From: Bacilli bacterium
Lineage (GTDB): Bacteria > Bacillota_I > Bacilli_A > RF39 > UBA660
Reading direction: 5' to 3'
DNA length: 64,000 bases
NCBI GenBank assembly: GCA_022009835.1
Contig: CP091726.1
Location: forward strand, 1,302,001 to 1,366,000
Positions 52,931 to 63,614 of this stretch are shown here, in pieces. The position numbers and the translations under genes are program-made. Every line of letters starts with the position of its first letter. The stretch's first letter is position 1. Under the pieces are notes generated by a model, which saw only the letters and a list, made by a program, of their open reading frames with translations, made no database searches and was not told the DNA's origin.

Positions 52931-52945
52931 TTACTTCTTTTTTTG
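52918..52945 (+). terminator. rpsT terminator
   Basis: GAAGTAA / TTACTTC stem followed by T7, overlapping the end of rpsT. Confidence 0.75.
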
Positions 52946-53023
52946 TTTTAATTATTAAAAATAAGATATGGGATTAGGCTTTTTGATAGTTGCTTAATGT
53001 GATATCTTATTTATTTTTTTACT

Positions 53024-53821
53024 TTAATTTTTATAGTTATGATAGATTTCTTGATAATCTTCACTTTGATAAATCATATCTTCTAGTAGATATGTGTTAA
53101 GATAATTGCTTATTTCAGTATTTGAAAAATCTTCAACTGTTCTTTTTTTGATTAGTAAATCTAATTCCGGAAGTAATAATATTGTTGCTGATTAGTCTTT
53201 TATTTTTTATATCAACAAGCCAAAGGATTGGTACTACTTTAAGAATTACTGTATCATTATTTTTATATTTTTGTCCATTTGACAATGTTACTTTATAGAA
53301 GTCTTCTATATCAACATTAGCTTTAATATACTTTTCACCATTATATTCAAATTCTTTATAGCCAACATAACTTAACATATTACTATACCATTCTATTTTT
53401 GTTCTATATTCTCTATCAGTATAATATACTTTATCGGCTCCTACTAAATATTTTAATAATTGTTGATTAGAGGCAACTACTTGAGGATATTCACCAAAGT
53501 AAACATAAGATGAACCATTAAAATTGAATAATCTTTCAAATATTTCAATAGGAAAATCTTCAAACTCTAATACAGGTCTAATACCAACATTATAGATATT
53601 ATTATCAACCCAACTAATAGTACCTTCTAATGTTATTATAAGATTATATGCTCCATAATTGTCTTTTAAGTAATATGATACACTGCGATTATCTATTTTT
53701 TGATTGTAGTCGGCATATTCTTCATCTATAGCAAATGATCCATTTATTAATGCTAAATCACTAGCAGCACTTTTTGATACCGATAGTTTTTAAAAAAATC
53801 TGTATAATGTTCTGATAACAT
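53024..53821 (-). CDS. DUF6273-like protein fragment or short protein
   Basis: About 265 residues. Contains NVGIRPVLEFEDFP, the typical end of DUF6273 C-type-lectin-like domains, then VYFGEYPQVVASN and VVPILWLVDIKNKRLISNN, the start of a second such domain, and NIITSGIRFTN. Several indels (53150, 53790). Same fold group as the C-terminal domain of the surface protein at 18982-20528, but codon use is AT-rich to the end and no hairpin follows, so it is a non-DGR relative. ATG 53821 after AGAAGGAAAA. Function unknown. Confidence 0.55.
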
Positions 53822-53944
53822 TAAATTATTTTTCCTTCTTAAATAAATCTTTACTTGATAGTAGAGTTATTTTTTTATATATTTTTATTTATGTTACTGC
53901 TCATAATTTTTCACCTGTTTATATATTGTATCATAAATATAAAT

Positions 53945-53973
53945 AAAAAAAGAAAGAGAAAAATCATCTCTTC
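53945..53973 (-). terminator. Terminator after the small 53974 gene
   Basis: AAGAGA / TCTCTT stem, then a T7 run on the minus strand. Confidence 0.65.
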
Positions 53974-54132
53974 CTACATCATATTTTCTAGGTTACTAAC
54001 GGCTTTTGTTTTTGCAGAATTCATTTTTCTTACTATCTTTTTCATATTACCATTCTTTATATTTGTGTATAGAGCGGCGCTCCCTACTCCTATACCTAAT
54101 CCCATTAAAGCCATACCTGCTTTTGATTTCAT
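53974..54132 (-). CDS. Small protein with one hydrophobic helix, ~52 aa
   Basis: Reads KSKAGMALMGLGIGVGSAALYTN then KNGNMKKIVRKMNSAKTKAVSNLENMM. A Gly-rich membrane helix, then a Lys-rich amphipathic tail, like small YtxH-like or sporulation-linked peptides. AAAGGGGTGATT before ATG 54132, and a clean terminator after the TAG. Intact. The overlapping plus-strand ORF is a shadow. Confidence 0.6.
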   Translation of the reverse strand: MKSKAGMALMGLGIGVGSAALYTNIKNGNMKKIVRKMNSAKTKAVSNLENMM

Positions 54133-54206
54133 ATAATCACCCCTTTAAAAATATGATTGGTATATTAAATACCAGTAATATTATGAGCGGTAAATTATTT
54201 TTTATA

Positions 54207-56402
54207 CTAGTTGTTGTAATAATTTATAATTAAATCTTTTAAGGTCGTTTTTCTATTATCTATATAGTCATTATTGATACCATATATGAAGGATGATGAA
54301 TCTCCTACTACGACAAGACTTTTCTTAGCTCTTGTTACGCCTGTATAAATTAGTTTGTTATTTAACATTCTTTTAAAGGAATTGGTAATTGGCATGATAA
54401 CCATATCAAATTCACTTCCTTGAGCTTTATGAATACTAATAGCATAACCATGTCTAAAAATTGATAAACTTATCAGGAGTATAATTTACAATGGTGCCAT
54501 CATAATTGATATTTATTTGATTAACAATCTTTTTCTTTGGATATGATTATTTCTTCAATATAGCCAATATCACCATTATAGACATTATTATCTGGATCGT
54601 TGATTAGTTGAAGTACTTTATCGTATTGTCTAAAAATGGTATCTCCAACTTTTATTTCTTTTTTGTTATCGGCTTTTGGATTAAATAATTCTTGAAGAAT
54701 GATATTTAGATTGTCAATACCATTTAATGATTTATACATTGGGGCTAGAACTTGTACTTCATGATCAGTATAGCCCTTTTTTATAGCTTTTTTTACGATT
54801 TCTTTGATATAACTACTAGTATTATCGTTGTCACTATTTATGTATAAGTAATCATCTTTTTTAATAAAGAGGTCTTCACTGATATTTTTGTTTTTTATAT
54901 CATAAGCTAAATTAAGTATATATGATCCTTCACTTTGTCTATATATTTGATTTAGTCTAATAACAGGAAGGCAATCACTGTCGATGATGTCTTTTAAGAC
55001 TTGACCCTCGCTAACACTCGGTAATTGGTAGTAGTCTCCTACTAAGATGAGTTTAGTATCTCTTCTGATACCTTTCAATAGGGCTTCCATTAGTAAAGTA
55101 TCTATCATACTTACTTCATCCACTATGACATATTTTTGGCTATTTGGGGAATATTCATCAGTAGCAAAAGTATTGGTATCTTTATCCCAACCTAGATATT
55201 TATGGATGGTAGAGGAACTTATTGATGTTGTTTCCATTAATTTTTTACTAGCTCTACCAGTCGGAGCAAGAAGGGCAATATCATCTTTTTTTAATTTTTT
55301 TTCATGAATAAGAATGTTAACAATGGCCTTGACAATCGTAGTCTTACCAGTTCCAGGGCCACCAGTAATAATGGTAATATTATTGTTAACACCAGAATAG
55401 ATAGCTTTCTTTTTGTAACTCATCATATTTAATCTTGTTATCTTTTTTTCTTTATTATCAATATATTTATCAATACTAATATTACTAGTAATACTCATAT
55501 CATTAAGAAAACAAAGTCTTTCACAAATATATTTCTCTGCTTCATAAAAATTTTTCTTAAGTAATATCTCTTATCTTCAATGATAATTTTTTTATCTTTA
55601 ACTAATTTTAACATTAAATAATCAAGTTTTTTTCACTAGTAATACTAATATAATTAGCGAGTGTTGATGATATTTCTTCTAGTAGTAGATATGTATCTCC
55701 ATTATTGAAACATAAGCTTTTTCATAATATAGATTATTAAGGCTTTTATTCTTCGATCATCGGTATCTGTAATGCCCATACTAAGGGCTATTTCGTCTAT
55801 CTTTATAAAGGACATATCATCAGTATCTATTAAATCATAGACATTATTATTAACATTATCTAAAAATCTTTTTTATTATACTTATTAAGTAGTGAAAGTG
55901 AATCTTTCATATCAAAAACCTAATTTTGTTAATTCTAAAACTATATTTGAAGTACTTTGATATTCTAGTAAGGTATTATATATTTTTATCTATTTTTTTG
56001 TTTATTTAGTCTAGGTATTGTTTGGAGGCAATCTTTATTTTCTAATATTTTATTTATAGTTTCTTCGCGATAGGTATCTACGATTCTTTTAGCAGTTACT
56101 TCTCCTATTGGGAAGAGATCACTTGATAGAAATACTACTAATTCTTCTTCTTTAGTTGGTAAGTTTATGTCAAATGATGTTACATTAAATTGTTTTCCAT
56201 ATTTATTGTGAACTACTAATTCACCATAGAGAATGTATTCTTTCTTCTCACTAAGTCTAGGTAAGACACCAGTAATATGTATTATATCATCATCATAGTC
56301 GATGTTGTTATCCTTTATCTTGAAAAGGCCAACCATATAGCCATTCATTTCATTTCGATATATTTCTTTATATAGGTAGCCTTTAATAAAATTATCTTTC
56401 AT
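54207..56402 (-). CDS. recD2: RecD2-type ATP-dependent DNA helicase
   Basis: About 730 residues, the usual RecD2 (YrrC) length. N-terminal OB and HhH region (KGYLYKEIYRNEMNGYMVGLFK, FPIGEVTAKRIVDTYREET). Helicase motif I ITGGPGTGKTTIV, motif Ia LLAPTGRASKKL, motif II YVIVDEVSMIDTLLM, motif III LVGDYYQLPSVSEG, motif IV region RLNQIYRQ, and motifs V/VI near the end with NNKLIYTGVTRAKKSLVVVGD. 5'-3' helicase for replication stress and mismatch repair. Indels at 54470, 54525, 55560-55740, 55870-55985. Functional gene likely. Confidence 0.92.
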
Positions 56403-56483
56403 GTTATACCTCTTTTTCTTAATAATTATAACAATTATAGAAATTAAAGTAAAGAAAAAAACTCACCAAAGTAAGTTTTGTTT

Positions 56484-57053
56484 CTATTCACAAACATATC
56501 CTTCATTTTGATAATGAGTCTTTATTTGTTCCTTATCGGTAGTAGTTATTCTTTTACCAGAACCATAATAGTTATAGAAGATAACAGTTAGTGTATTACT
56601 TGCTTTATCTGTAGTATAACTCCAACCTGATTTAGATGGGTCAAAATTAAGACGACTACTTACACAAAAATCTTTGTTACTATCCATTGTACAATCTAAA
56701 GAATTCAATCTGTTAATCATTTCAGTAATTCTATCATCTGTTAAACCATTTTGATATTTAATAACCATTCTGTTATAAACAGCAAGTTTATATTTCTTTT
56801 GATAATTGTAAATGAAGTCTGAATACATAGATATATCGGTATCACCTTCACTATGATTATAAGTACAATTTAAATTTACACTAGCTGCTCTATAATCGGA
56901 CAAACCAGTAGTATTTTTATGGACTCCAAATACAAAAAACTTAAGTATCAAAATTACAACAATAGAACCAACGACTGAAATAATAACTCCTACTAATATG
57001 GCTTTTTTTAGCTCTGAATTATTAGCATTTTGAACATTAACACTATTATTCAT
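56484..57053 (-). CDS. Anchored extracytoplasmic protein with Cys pairs
   Basis: 190 residues, intact. N-terminal 16 hydrophilic residues, one membrane segment (ILVGVIISVVGSIVVILILKF), then an outside domain with NLNCTYNHSEGDTDI, IKYQNGLTDDRITEMINRL, CTMDSNKDFC and the end YQNEGYVCE. Four or five Cys suggest disulfides. The layout resembles the DUF1307-like lipoprotein at 35426 (opening CTYN, closing LxC) with an anchor in place of a lipobox. Function unknown. Confidence 0.65.
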   Translation of the reverse strand: MNNSVNVQNANNSELKKAILVGVIISVVGSIVVILILKFFVFGVHKNTTGLSDYRAASVNLNCTYNHSEGDTDISMYSDFIYNYQKKYKLAVYNRMVIKYQNGLTDDRITEMINRLNSLDCTMDSNKDFCVSSRLNFDPSKSGWSYTTDKASNTLTVIFYNYYGSGKRITTTDKEQIKTHYQNEGYVCE

Positions 57054-57112
57054 ATTTTTCCTCCTATCATAATTTATGATACCACATATTTATCATTCTT
57101 ACAAGTATATTT

Positions 57113-57145
57113 TTAAAAAGAACTATCTATTTTTTTGATAGTTCA
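57113..57145 (-). terminator. Terminator after ysxE-like gene
   Basis: GAACTATC / GATAGTTC stem followed by TTTTT on the minus strand, 12 nt past the stop. Confidence 0.8.
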
Positions 57146-57156
57146 TTATTAAATTA

Positions 57157-58005
57157 CTAGTTTTTATACAAATAATCCATTATTTTATTTATCTTTATAC
57201 ACATATCATACTCACTATTTGTTATTTCTATTTTAGGGGGAATGGCCATATTAGAAAATAGAAGTAGTTTCTCGTCTTCTTTTAGTGGATAGTTACTTTC
57301 ATAATAGTGGAATAAGTCAGTAAAGTCAAACTCCAAATAATGATTTTTATAGAAAGATAATAAATCATATATTGGGCTATCTACTCTACTTTTGTTCCAA
57401 CTTATTAAATATGGCTTATCATTTTTTATATAGTGATCTAAATTAATATTGTTATGGATGTATACTACTCTTTCATTTTTGTTGTCCTCGATTTTTTTAT
57501 ACCATTTATTAATGGTGTCTTTAGAGTAAGAAATACTACTGAAAATAATATTACTATTACGGGCTATTAGATAGGCTGCTGGCGACATATATATTTGCTT
57601 TTCAATAAAAGTTATTAAATTATTATAATATTCCTCTAGTGAATTAATAGTATCTGTTATATCTTCATACACCTTTTTATTTTTATCAATATCTGTTTCA
57701 CGATAGAAGGTGGTTTTACTATGTAATAGTCCAAGTAGATGAATCATATCGAGGGCTTTTTGTTCTCTAGGTTCATATACATCGGTAATATAAGGGTATA
57801 CCTCATATTTTTCGGAACTTTCTATTGGATAAGGAAAATAATCAAATGCTCGTGATCTTAGGTAATCATAAGTTTTATCGATGTTATTATTTTTTCTATC
57901 CTTAATTACTATTTTATCATCTATTATTCTAGCACCGGATTTGATAGTTAATTTGCCTCCAGGTAACTTATATTTACTTATTTCATTTCGAACAAAATTA
58001 TTCAC
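57157..58005 (-). CDS. ysxE: CotS/YsxE-like spore-coat kinase-fold protein
   Basis: 282 residues, intact. An aminoglycoside-phosphotransferase-like fold without clear catalytic residues: RSRAFDYFPYP (N-lobe), LDMIHLLGLLHSKT, VYIHNNINLDHYI (where active kinases have HGDxxxxN), LISWNKSRVDSPIYDLLSFY (the D of DFG-type loop replaced). This matches CotS/YsxE coat proteins. The GTG start at 58005 overlaps the spoVID stop by 8 nt. Gene order spoVID-ysxE as in Bacillus supports the call. Confidence 0.8.
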   Translation of the reverse strand: MNNFVRNEISKYKLPGGKLTIKSGARIIDDKIVIKDRKNNNIDKTYDYLRSRAFDYFPYPIESSEKYEVYPYITDVYEPREQKALDMIHLLGLLHSKTTFYRETDIDKNKKVYEDITDTINSLEEYYNNLITFIEKQIYMSPAAYLIARNSNIIFSSISYSKDTINKWYKKIEDNKNERVVYIHNNINLDHYIKNDKPYLISWNKSRVDSPIYDLLSFYKNHYLEFDFTDLFHYYESNYPLKEDEKLLLFSNMAIPPKIEITNSEYDMCIKINKIMDYLYKN

Positions 58006-58740
58006 TGGCTTTAGGAATAATAACCTTATCTCCTGGTTTAATACCAGTTATATCATTATAGCTTTCTAATTCTTCTTTAGTAATACCATATTTTTACTAA
58101 TATTTTTGTCTATGGTGTCTTCTTCTTTGACAATATAAACATAATAAGTACTATAAGTTTCAGTATCATCTAAATTAGAAAATAGGTCGCTTGCTGTTAT
58201 ACCATCATCATCTCGCTCTTCTTTGATGGTGCTTGAAGTAATTTTTTCTTCTTTAGTGTTTTCAACAATATCTTCTTCTTTAATATTTTTCATAATTTTT
58301 TCTTCCTTTTCTAATGTACCGCTAATTATTGGAATTGGTGTATCCTCTAGTGGCATTTCTTCAGTAGTTGTTCTTACTTCTTCTTGTTCTTCTTCAGCAA
58401 CTGATGCGGTTTCTTCTTTATATTCTGCTTCAATATATAAGTCAATATTTACTTTTAGTGTATCTTCATTTATTACATCGTAATAGAAGTCTTCTATATC
58501 TGATTTTACGCTATCTATATCATATCTTGGATCTAATGTAATATCAAACGGTAAATCAAAAGAAAACTCCTCTCGATTAATAGAACCTTCATTCATTTTA
58601 TAATCTCCGGTTATATGAAAAACACCTGTAATGACAGCATCTTCTAGGACATTAATTTCTCTTTCTAATGATATAGAGGTAATCTCACTAACTTTTGTTT
58701 TAAATGGTAATTCTTTCTTAAATGGTACAATTTGTTTCAT
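57998..58740 (-). CDS. spoVID: Stage VI sporulation protein D (SpoVID-like)
   Basis: About 247 residues. N-terminal domain KQIVPFKKELPFKTKVSEITSISLERE, with a beta-rich pattern typical of SpoVID; a long acidic Glu/Thr-rich middle with EEEQEEVRTTTEE; a C-terminal LysM domain YIVKEEDTIDKIL, then in a shifted frame KYGITKEELESYN and IKPGDKVIIPK. Directs spore coat encasement with SafA. ATG 58740 after GGAAGAGTGATT. Upstream, CATATCTT at about 58768 resembles a sigma-E -10 box. One indel at 58105. Confidence 0.88.
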
Positions 58741-58850
58741 AATCACTCTTCCTTTCAATAAAAGATATGTCAAAAAGAAATAATATAGAACAAATTTTAT
58801 TTCTTTTTATTTAAATTTAATGATATACTTAATAAAAAGGAGGTAAAATC

Positions 58851-59271
58851 ATGGTAAATGATCTTTTAGGAGGAAATAGCTATTCTAATAGTCTTGGTAA
58901 CGTGGCCGCTGCTGGTGTATGGATGATAGTATCATTGGTACTTGCTATAGTTGGTGGTATTGTATTATACTTTTTGATATTTACAAAGCAAAATGAACAT
59001 AAGTTTAATGGCTTTATGAAATGGGCATATGATTTCTTTACATTTAAAAATATGTTATTGGAGACATTGCTTAAAGTATTATATATTATTATAGCATTGT
59101 ATATTACTTTATCATCATTCTCATTGATATCAATAAGTTTTATAGGCTTCTTACTTCAATTAATTTTTAGGAAATTTACTTGCTAGAATTGGTTTTTGAA
59201 TTTTTCTTTAATTCTTTTTAACTATTTGTAAGAATACTACTGAAATAAATGATAAGTTATCTAAAAACTAA
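58851..59271 (+). CDS. Small polytopic membrane protein
   Basis: About 139 residues with three membrane segments (WMIVSLVLAIVGGIVLYFLIF, LLKVLYIIIALYITLSSFSL, ISFIGFLLQLI). Starts MVNDLLGGNSYSNSLG. Indels at 59168 and 59190. ATG 58851 after AAGGAGGTAAAATC. No family recognised. Followed by a terminator. Confidence 0.5.
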
Positions 59272-59289
59272 AAAAAGAAGAAAAAAGAT

Positions 59290-59322
59290 AAAGAGTAGAT
59301 TTTTTTAAATCTACTCTTTTTA
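59290..59322. terminator. Bidirectional terminator between membrane gene and trmK
   Basis: AAAGAGTAGATT / AATCTACTCTTT stem followed by T-rich sequence on both sides. Confidence 0.8.
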
Positions 59323-59326
59323 ATTT

Positions 59327-60017
59327 GTTTTTTTGTAATATCTTTTTAGAATTTTTAATATTTTTTTCTTTAATTTTTTTGTCTATATAAGAAATGTCCT
59401 GACTTAATGTTATTTAAAAATCATTTTATTTACAATAAGATCTTTTTGACATTTTTTTCTTTGAAAAAGTTGACTGCTACTAGAAATTAATATTGGTCCT
59501 AGATATAGTTCACGATAGTTATATTTTTTTTTACCTTGCTTGAACATAACAACTGTATATATTCTGTCTTTATCAAGAACTAGTTTTTTTCATCAGCAAT
59601 ATAGTAGCCAATACTAGTCATATTTTTCCTTAAGAAATATAGATCAGTATTACTTTGGATGATAATTTTTTTTATATTTTTAAGTTTATCTTGATAATAT
59701 TTGAGAAATCCTATAATGTTATTGGCTCCCATACCTGCGATTACAATAGTATCAATATGATCACTTTCTTTAATAACAGATAGGCCACTACCAAGTCTAA
59801 TATCTATTCTGTCTTCTAATTTATATTTAGATACATTTCTTCTAGCAGATTCTAAAGCATTATCATTAACATCACTAGCAATTATGTTAAGGTTTTGATA
59901 TTTTTCTGCTAGAAAAATAGATAAAAGTCCGTGATCACAACCTATATCTATCACGGATTTATCTTTTTCATCTATAAAACTAGCTACTGTTTCTAATCTT
60001 TTAGATAGTTTATTCAT
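59327..60017 (-). CDS. trmK: tRNA (adenine22-N1)-methyltransferase TrmK
   Basis: About 230 residues. N-terminal SAM-binding Rossmann fold: LSKRLETVASFI, SVIDIGCDHGLLSIFLAEK (SAM loop), IIASDVNDNALESARRN, LGSGLSVI and TIVIAGMGANNI. C-terminal helical coil in shifted frames. Methylates A22 in tRNA-Ser and others. ATG 60017 overlaps the rpoD stop by 8 nt. Follows dnaG-rpoD, the Bacillus-like order. Indels at 59440-59590; the last residues cannot be placed. Confidence 0.88.
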
Positions 60018-61107
60018 TTAAGAAATCCTTTAATTTTCTACTTCTAGATGGATGTCTTAATTTTCTTAATGCTTTAGCTTCAATCTGTCTAATTCTTTCT
60101 CTAGTCACTCCAAACATTTGCCCTACTTCTTCTAATGTTTTAGATGAACCATCATCAAGACCAAATCTAAGTCTAAGTACTTGTTCTTCTCTTTCAGTTA
60201 ATGTAAGTAAAACATCACTAATTTCTTCTTTTAACATTTCGTGAATGGTAAAATCTTCAGGTGACATATTACTTTCATCAGGAACAAAATCGCCTAAATG
60301 TGAATCTTCTTCTTCTCCGATAGGTGTTTCTAAGGAAACAGGATCTTGAGCTATTTTGATAACTTCTCTTATTTTTTCTGGACTCATTCCCATTTTAGCT
60401 GCTAATTCATCATCAGTAGGTTCTCTATTTAGTTCAAGTGTAAGTTGTCTTTGAAATCTAGATAGTTTATTTATTGTTTCAACCATATGAACTGGAACCC
60501 TAATTGTTCTTGCTTGGTCTGCAATAGCTCTAGTAATGGCTTGTCTAATCCACCAAGTAGCATAAGTAGAGAATTTATAGCCTTTATTAGCATCGAATTT
60601 TTCTACAGCTTTCATAAGACCAATATTTCCTTCTTGAATTAGGTCAAGGAAAAGCATTCCCCTACCAACATATCTTTTGGCAATGGAAACTACTAATCTT
60701 AGGTTAGATTCTGCCAATCTATTTTTAGCTTCTTCATCACCATTTGCAATTTTTTCAGATAACTCTGTTTCTTCTTCAAGTGAAAGAAGGCTTATTTTAC
60801 CTATCTCTTTTAGATACATTCTAACTGGGTCATTAATAGTAAGTTCTTTTGCTATATTATTATCTTTTAAAATATCTTCTAAATCTCCACCAGCATCTTC
60901 TTCGCCATCATCGTCTAAATCAGACTCTGATACAACACTGATGTCATTTTCCATAAGAGCATTATATAATTCATCTAATAGGTCACTTCCTATCTCAAGT
61001 CCTTTTAACTCTTCTGCTAGTTCTTCATAGGTAATAAAGCCTAGTTCTTTACCCTTCTTTATTAAGTTTTCTTTTCTTTGTTCAAAATCTTTAATTTCTG
61101 ATACCAT
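60010..61107 (-). CDS. rpoD: RNA polymerase sigma factor RpoD (SigA)
   Basis: 365 residues, intact. Region 1.2 NDPVRMYLKEIGKISLLS, region 2.3-2.4 GLMKAVEKFDANKGYKFSTYATWWIRQAI, region 3 RFQRQLTLELNREPTDDELA, region 4.2 TLEEVGQMFGVTRERIRQIEAKALRKLRHPSR. Short region 1.1, as in low-GC Gram-positives. Housekeeping sigma. Start at 61107, after AGGGGAGGAAG. The middle gene of dnaG-rpoD-trmK. Confidence 0.97.
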   Translation of the reverse strand: MVSEIKDFEQRKENLIKKGKELGFITYEELAEELKGLEIGSDLLDELYNALMENDISVVSESDLDDDGEEDAGGDLEDILKDNNIAKELTINDPVRMYLKEIGKISLLSLEEETELSEKIANGDEEAKNRLAESNLRLVVSIAKRYVGRGMLFLDLIQEGNIGLMKAVEKFDANKGYKFSTYATWWIRQAITRAIADQARTIRVPVHMVETINKLSRFQRQLTLELNREPTDDELAAKMGMSPEKIREVIKIAQDPVSLETPIGEEEDSHLGDFVPDESNMSPEDFTIHEMLKEEISDVLLTLTEREEQVLRLRFGLDDGSSKTLEEVGQMFGVTRERIRQIEAKALRKLRHPSRSRKLKDFLNE

Positions 61108-61109
61108 TT

Positions 61110-62845
61110 TTACTTCCTCCCCTTATTTTCATAATCTCCATTGATATTTCTGCCTGCTTTAATGGATCTTTCTCTTCCTTTTAATTTTTTTGTTTAAATT
61201 ATTAATTCTCTCTTCTTTATGATACTCATTTACAACAAAAAAATATAATCTTCTATTTCTTTTTTTCTTGAAAGTCCTCTTTTTATATTCATAGCAATAA
61301 TATCTTGGAGGGTTTTTCGTATTTCCTCTCGATCAGATATATAACTAATAAAATCAGCAACATTTATTATACCATATTTATGAAAATAGTAAATAATTTC
61401 ATTGGATAATTCGCGAATATTTTTATTTGGAAAATAGCCTACTCTATTTTTCAACCATATTCAGCACTTTTTGTATCTTTTAAGCATATAATAAATAAGA
61501 TAGTTTTCAGCCATATCATATTTATTATAATTTTTTTAGGTTTTATTTCTTTAATAATAATTTTTTTGTTTTTTTATTAATTTATTATATTTATCTTTGA
61601 TAGTTTTTATATTCAATATTGAAATTATCACTAATTTTTTTAAATTAAGTTCAATGATAATATCATCCTTTTTCCGTTTACTAATTCTTTTTAGAGCACT
61701 ATTGATATAAGATGATACATCTTTGATGTTACTAAAATCTTTACTTTTTTTAGTAGTTCCATTTTATAGTCTATAAGACTACTAGCGGACTTAATTTGGG
61801 CTAAAAATGAATCCTTTCCATTTTTTAGAATATATTCATCAGGATCCATATTGTCAGGTAGTCTAACTATTTTTATATTAGTGTCAGTATCTTCAAGTAG
61901 TTCTATGGCACTGATTGTTGCCTTTTCTCCAGCAGAATCTCCATCAAAACATAAGATAATTGTATTGGCCATATTTCTAATTATATTTTTATGGTCTTTA
62001 GTAAGTGCTGTTCCCATCGTGGCAATACAATTATTAATTCCAATGGTACTGGCTCTAATGACATCCATTTGGCCTTCCATTATGATGATACTATCATTTT
62101 TTTCTTAAGTTGCTCTTTAGCTATATGATAATTATATAATATTTTTTTCCTTTTTTTAAACTTATCTGTTTCTTTAGTATTTACATATTTAGCGGTATCC
62201 CTAGTATTATATATTCTACCTGAAAAGGCTACGGGATTACCATTTAAATCATAAATGGGAAACATAATTCTATTAATAAAGATATCATGACCATTATCAT
62301 TGGTAATTCCGCAATCGATAAGTTTATCTATGCTGTACTTTTTATTTACTAAATAATCAGTAAGTGATACTTTCTGAATAGAAAGACCTATTCCAAATTT
62401 CTTTATTGTTTCTTTATCTATGTTTCTTTTTTTCTAAATATTCAATAGCATTTTTTTACCTAAATTGGTAAAGAGGCTATTTTTGATAAAATTTATTTGC
62501 AATGTTATATATATCAAAATAATCGTCTTTTTTTGCATCGGAAGTGATACTTTTTCCTACTTCAATGCCTACTTTTTCTCCAAGTAATCTAACTGCTTCA
62601 TGAAATGATATTTTTTCATAGTCCGCTACAAAAGTAAATACATTGCCACTTGCACCACAAGAAAAACAAGTGTATATTTGTTTATCAGGACTAACACTCA
62701 TACTTGGTGAATGATCATCATGAAATGGACAAATACCAAAGTAATTTTTTCCTTTTTTTGTAAGGTTAACATATTTTGAAATTACATCAACAATATCTGT
62801 TTTGTTTCTTATTTCGTTAACTACTTCATTATTGATATAAGCCAT
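61110..62845 (-). CDS. dnaG: DNA primase
   Basis: About 580 residues. N-terminal zinc ribbon GICPFHDDHSPS and YTCFSCGASGN, the RNAP-like basic region, TOPRIM domain with MEGQMDVIRASTIGINN (the Glu of motif 1) and CFDGDSAGEKATISAI (DxD), and a helical C-terminus with LSNEIIYYF. Broken by many indels (62470, 62400, 62105, 61755, 61460-61560, 61240). ATG 62845 after GGAAGTGAGA. Primes lagging-strand DNA synthesis. Stop 3 nt before rpoD. Confidence 0.93.
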
Positions 62846-62862
62846 ATCTCTCACTTCCTTAC

Positions 62863-62906
62863 AAAAAGCCAATATAATTATATAACAAAAAGGCTTTTTT
62901 TGTAAA
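62863..62906 (-). promoter_or_regulatory. Promoter of dnaG-rpoD-trmK with flanking inverted repeat
   Basis: Minus-strand TTTACA, 18 nt, TATAAT. AAAAAGCC and GGCTTTTT are perfect inverted repeats on either side of the -10 box, so an operator or a terminator-like fold could overlap the promoter. Confidence 0.6.
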
Positions 62907-62996
62907 AGTAATTTACTGTAATTTCAAATTATGTATGTAAAAAAATAGTTGAAACTATGTTATAATATTTTTTTGCTTGTGTGAGGTGTAATTTTT

Positions 62997-63614
62997 ATGA
63001 TTAATAATTATAGTAATATTTGTGAGGAAATATTGAATGGTATTAAGGATAAAAAAAGATTATTATTACATAGTTGTTGCGGACCTTGTAGTAGTTATGT
63101 TATTAGTTATTTAACGAAATATTTTGATATTACTGTTTTATATTATAACCCTAATATATTTCCTTATGATGAATACTTAAAGCGAAAAGAAGAACAAATA
63201 AAACTCATTAATGAAATTGATAAAATTAATAGTGTTGATATTATGGATTGTGATTATGATAATGATCGCTACGATGCTCTTATCAAGGGATTAGAAAGGG
63301 AACCAGAGCGAGGAAAAAGATGTAAGGTCTGCTACCGAATGAGAATGGAAAAAACAGCAGAAATTGCTGCTAATAATAATTTTGATTACTTTTGTACTAC
63401 TCTTTCAGTTAGTCCATATAAGAATGCTATGTGGATTAATGAAATTGGTGAGGAACTTCAAGACAAGTACAATATTAAATGGTTGTATTCTGACTTTAAG
63501 AAAAAAGATGGATATAAATCTTCCATCTTACTATCTAATAAATATAATTTATATAGACAAAACTATTGTGGTTGTATATATTCTAAAACCCCAGTAGTTT
63601 TTTTGTTGTATTAA
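62997..63614 (+). CDS. queH: Epoxyqueuosine reductase QueH
   Basis: About 200 residues. LLLHSCCGPCSSYVISYLTKYFDITVLYYNPNIFP, EPERGKRCKVCYRMRMEKTAEIA, FCTTLSVSPYKNAMWINEIG and YCGCIYS. Cysteines of HSCCGPC and CKVC carry the Fe-S cluster and metal site. Reduces epoxyqueuosine to queuosine in tRNA. GTGAGGTGTAA before ATG 62997. Its 3' end overlaps the stop region of the convergent gene. Intact. Confidence 0.93.
   Translation: MINNYSNICEEILNGIKDKKRLLLHSCCGPCSSYVISYLTKYFDITVLYYNPNIFPYDEYLKRKEEQIKLINEIDKINSVDIMDCDYDNDRYDALIKGLEREPERGKRCKVCYRMRMEKTAEIAANNNFDYFCTTLSVSPYKNAMWINEIGEELQDKYNIKWLYSDFKKKDGYKSSILLSNKYNLYRQNYCGCIYSKTPVVFLLY

Noticed and set aside
53855..54136. 93-aa hydrophobic plus-strand ORF
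   Set aside because: Shadow of the small minus-strand gene 53974-54132, which has a strong ribosome site and a terminator.
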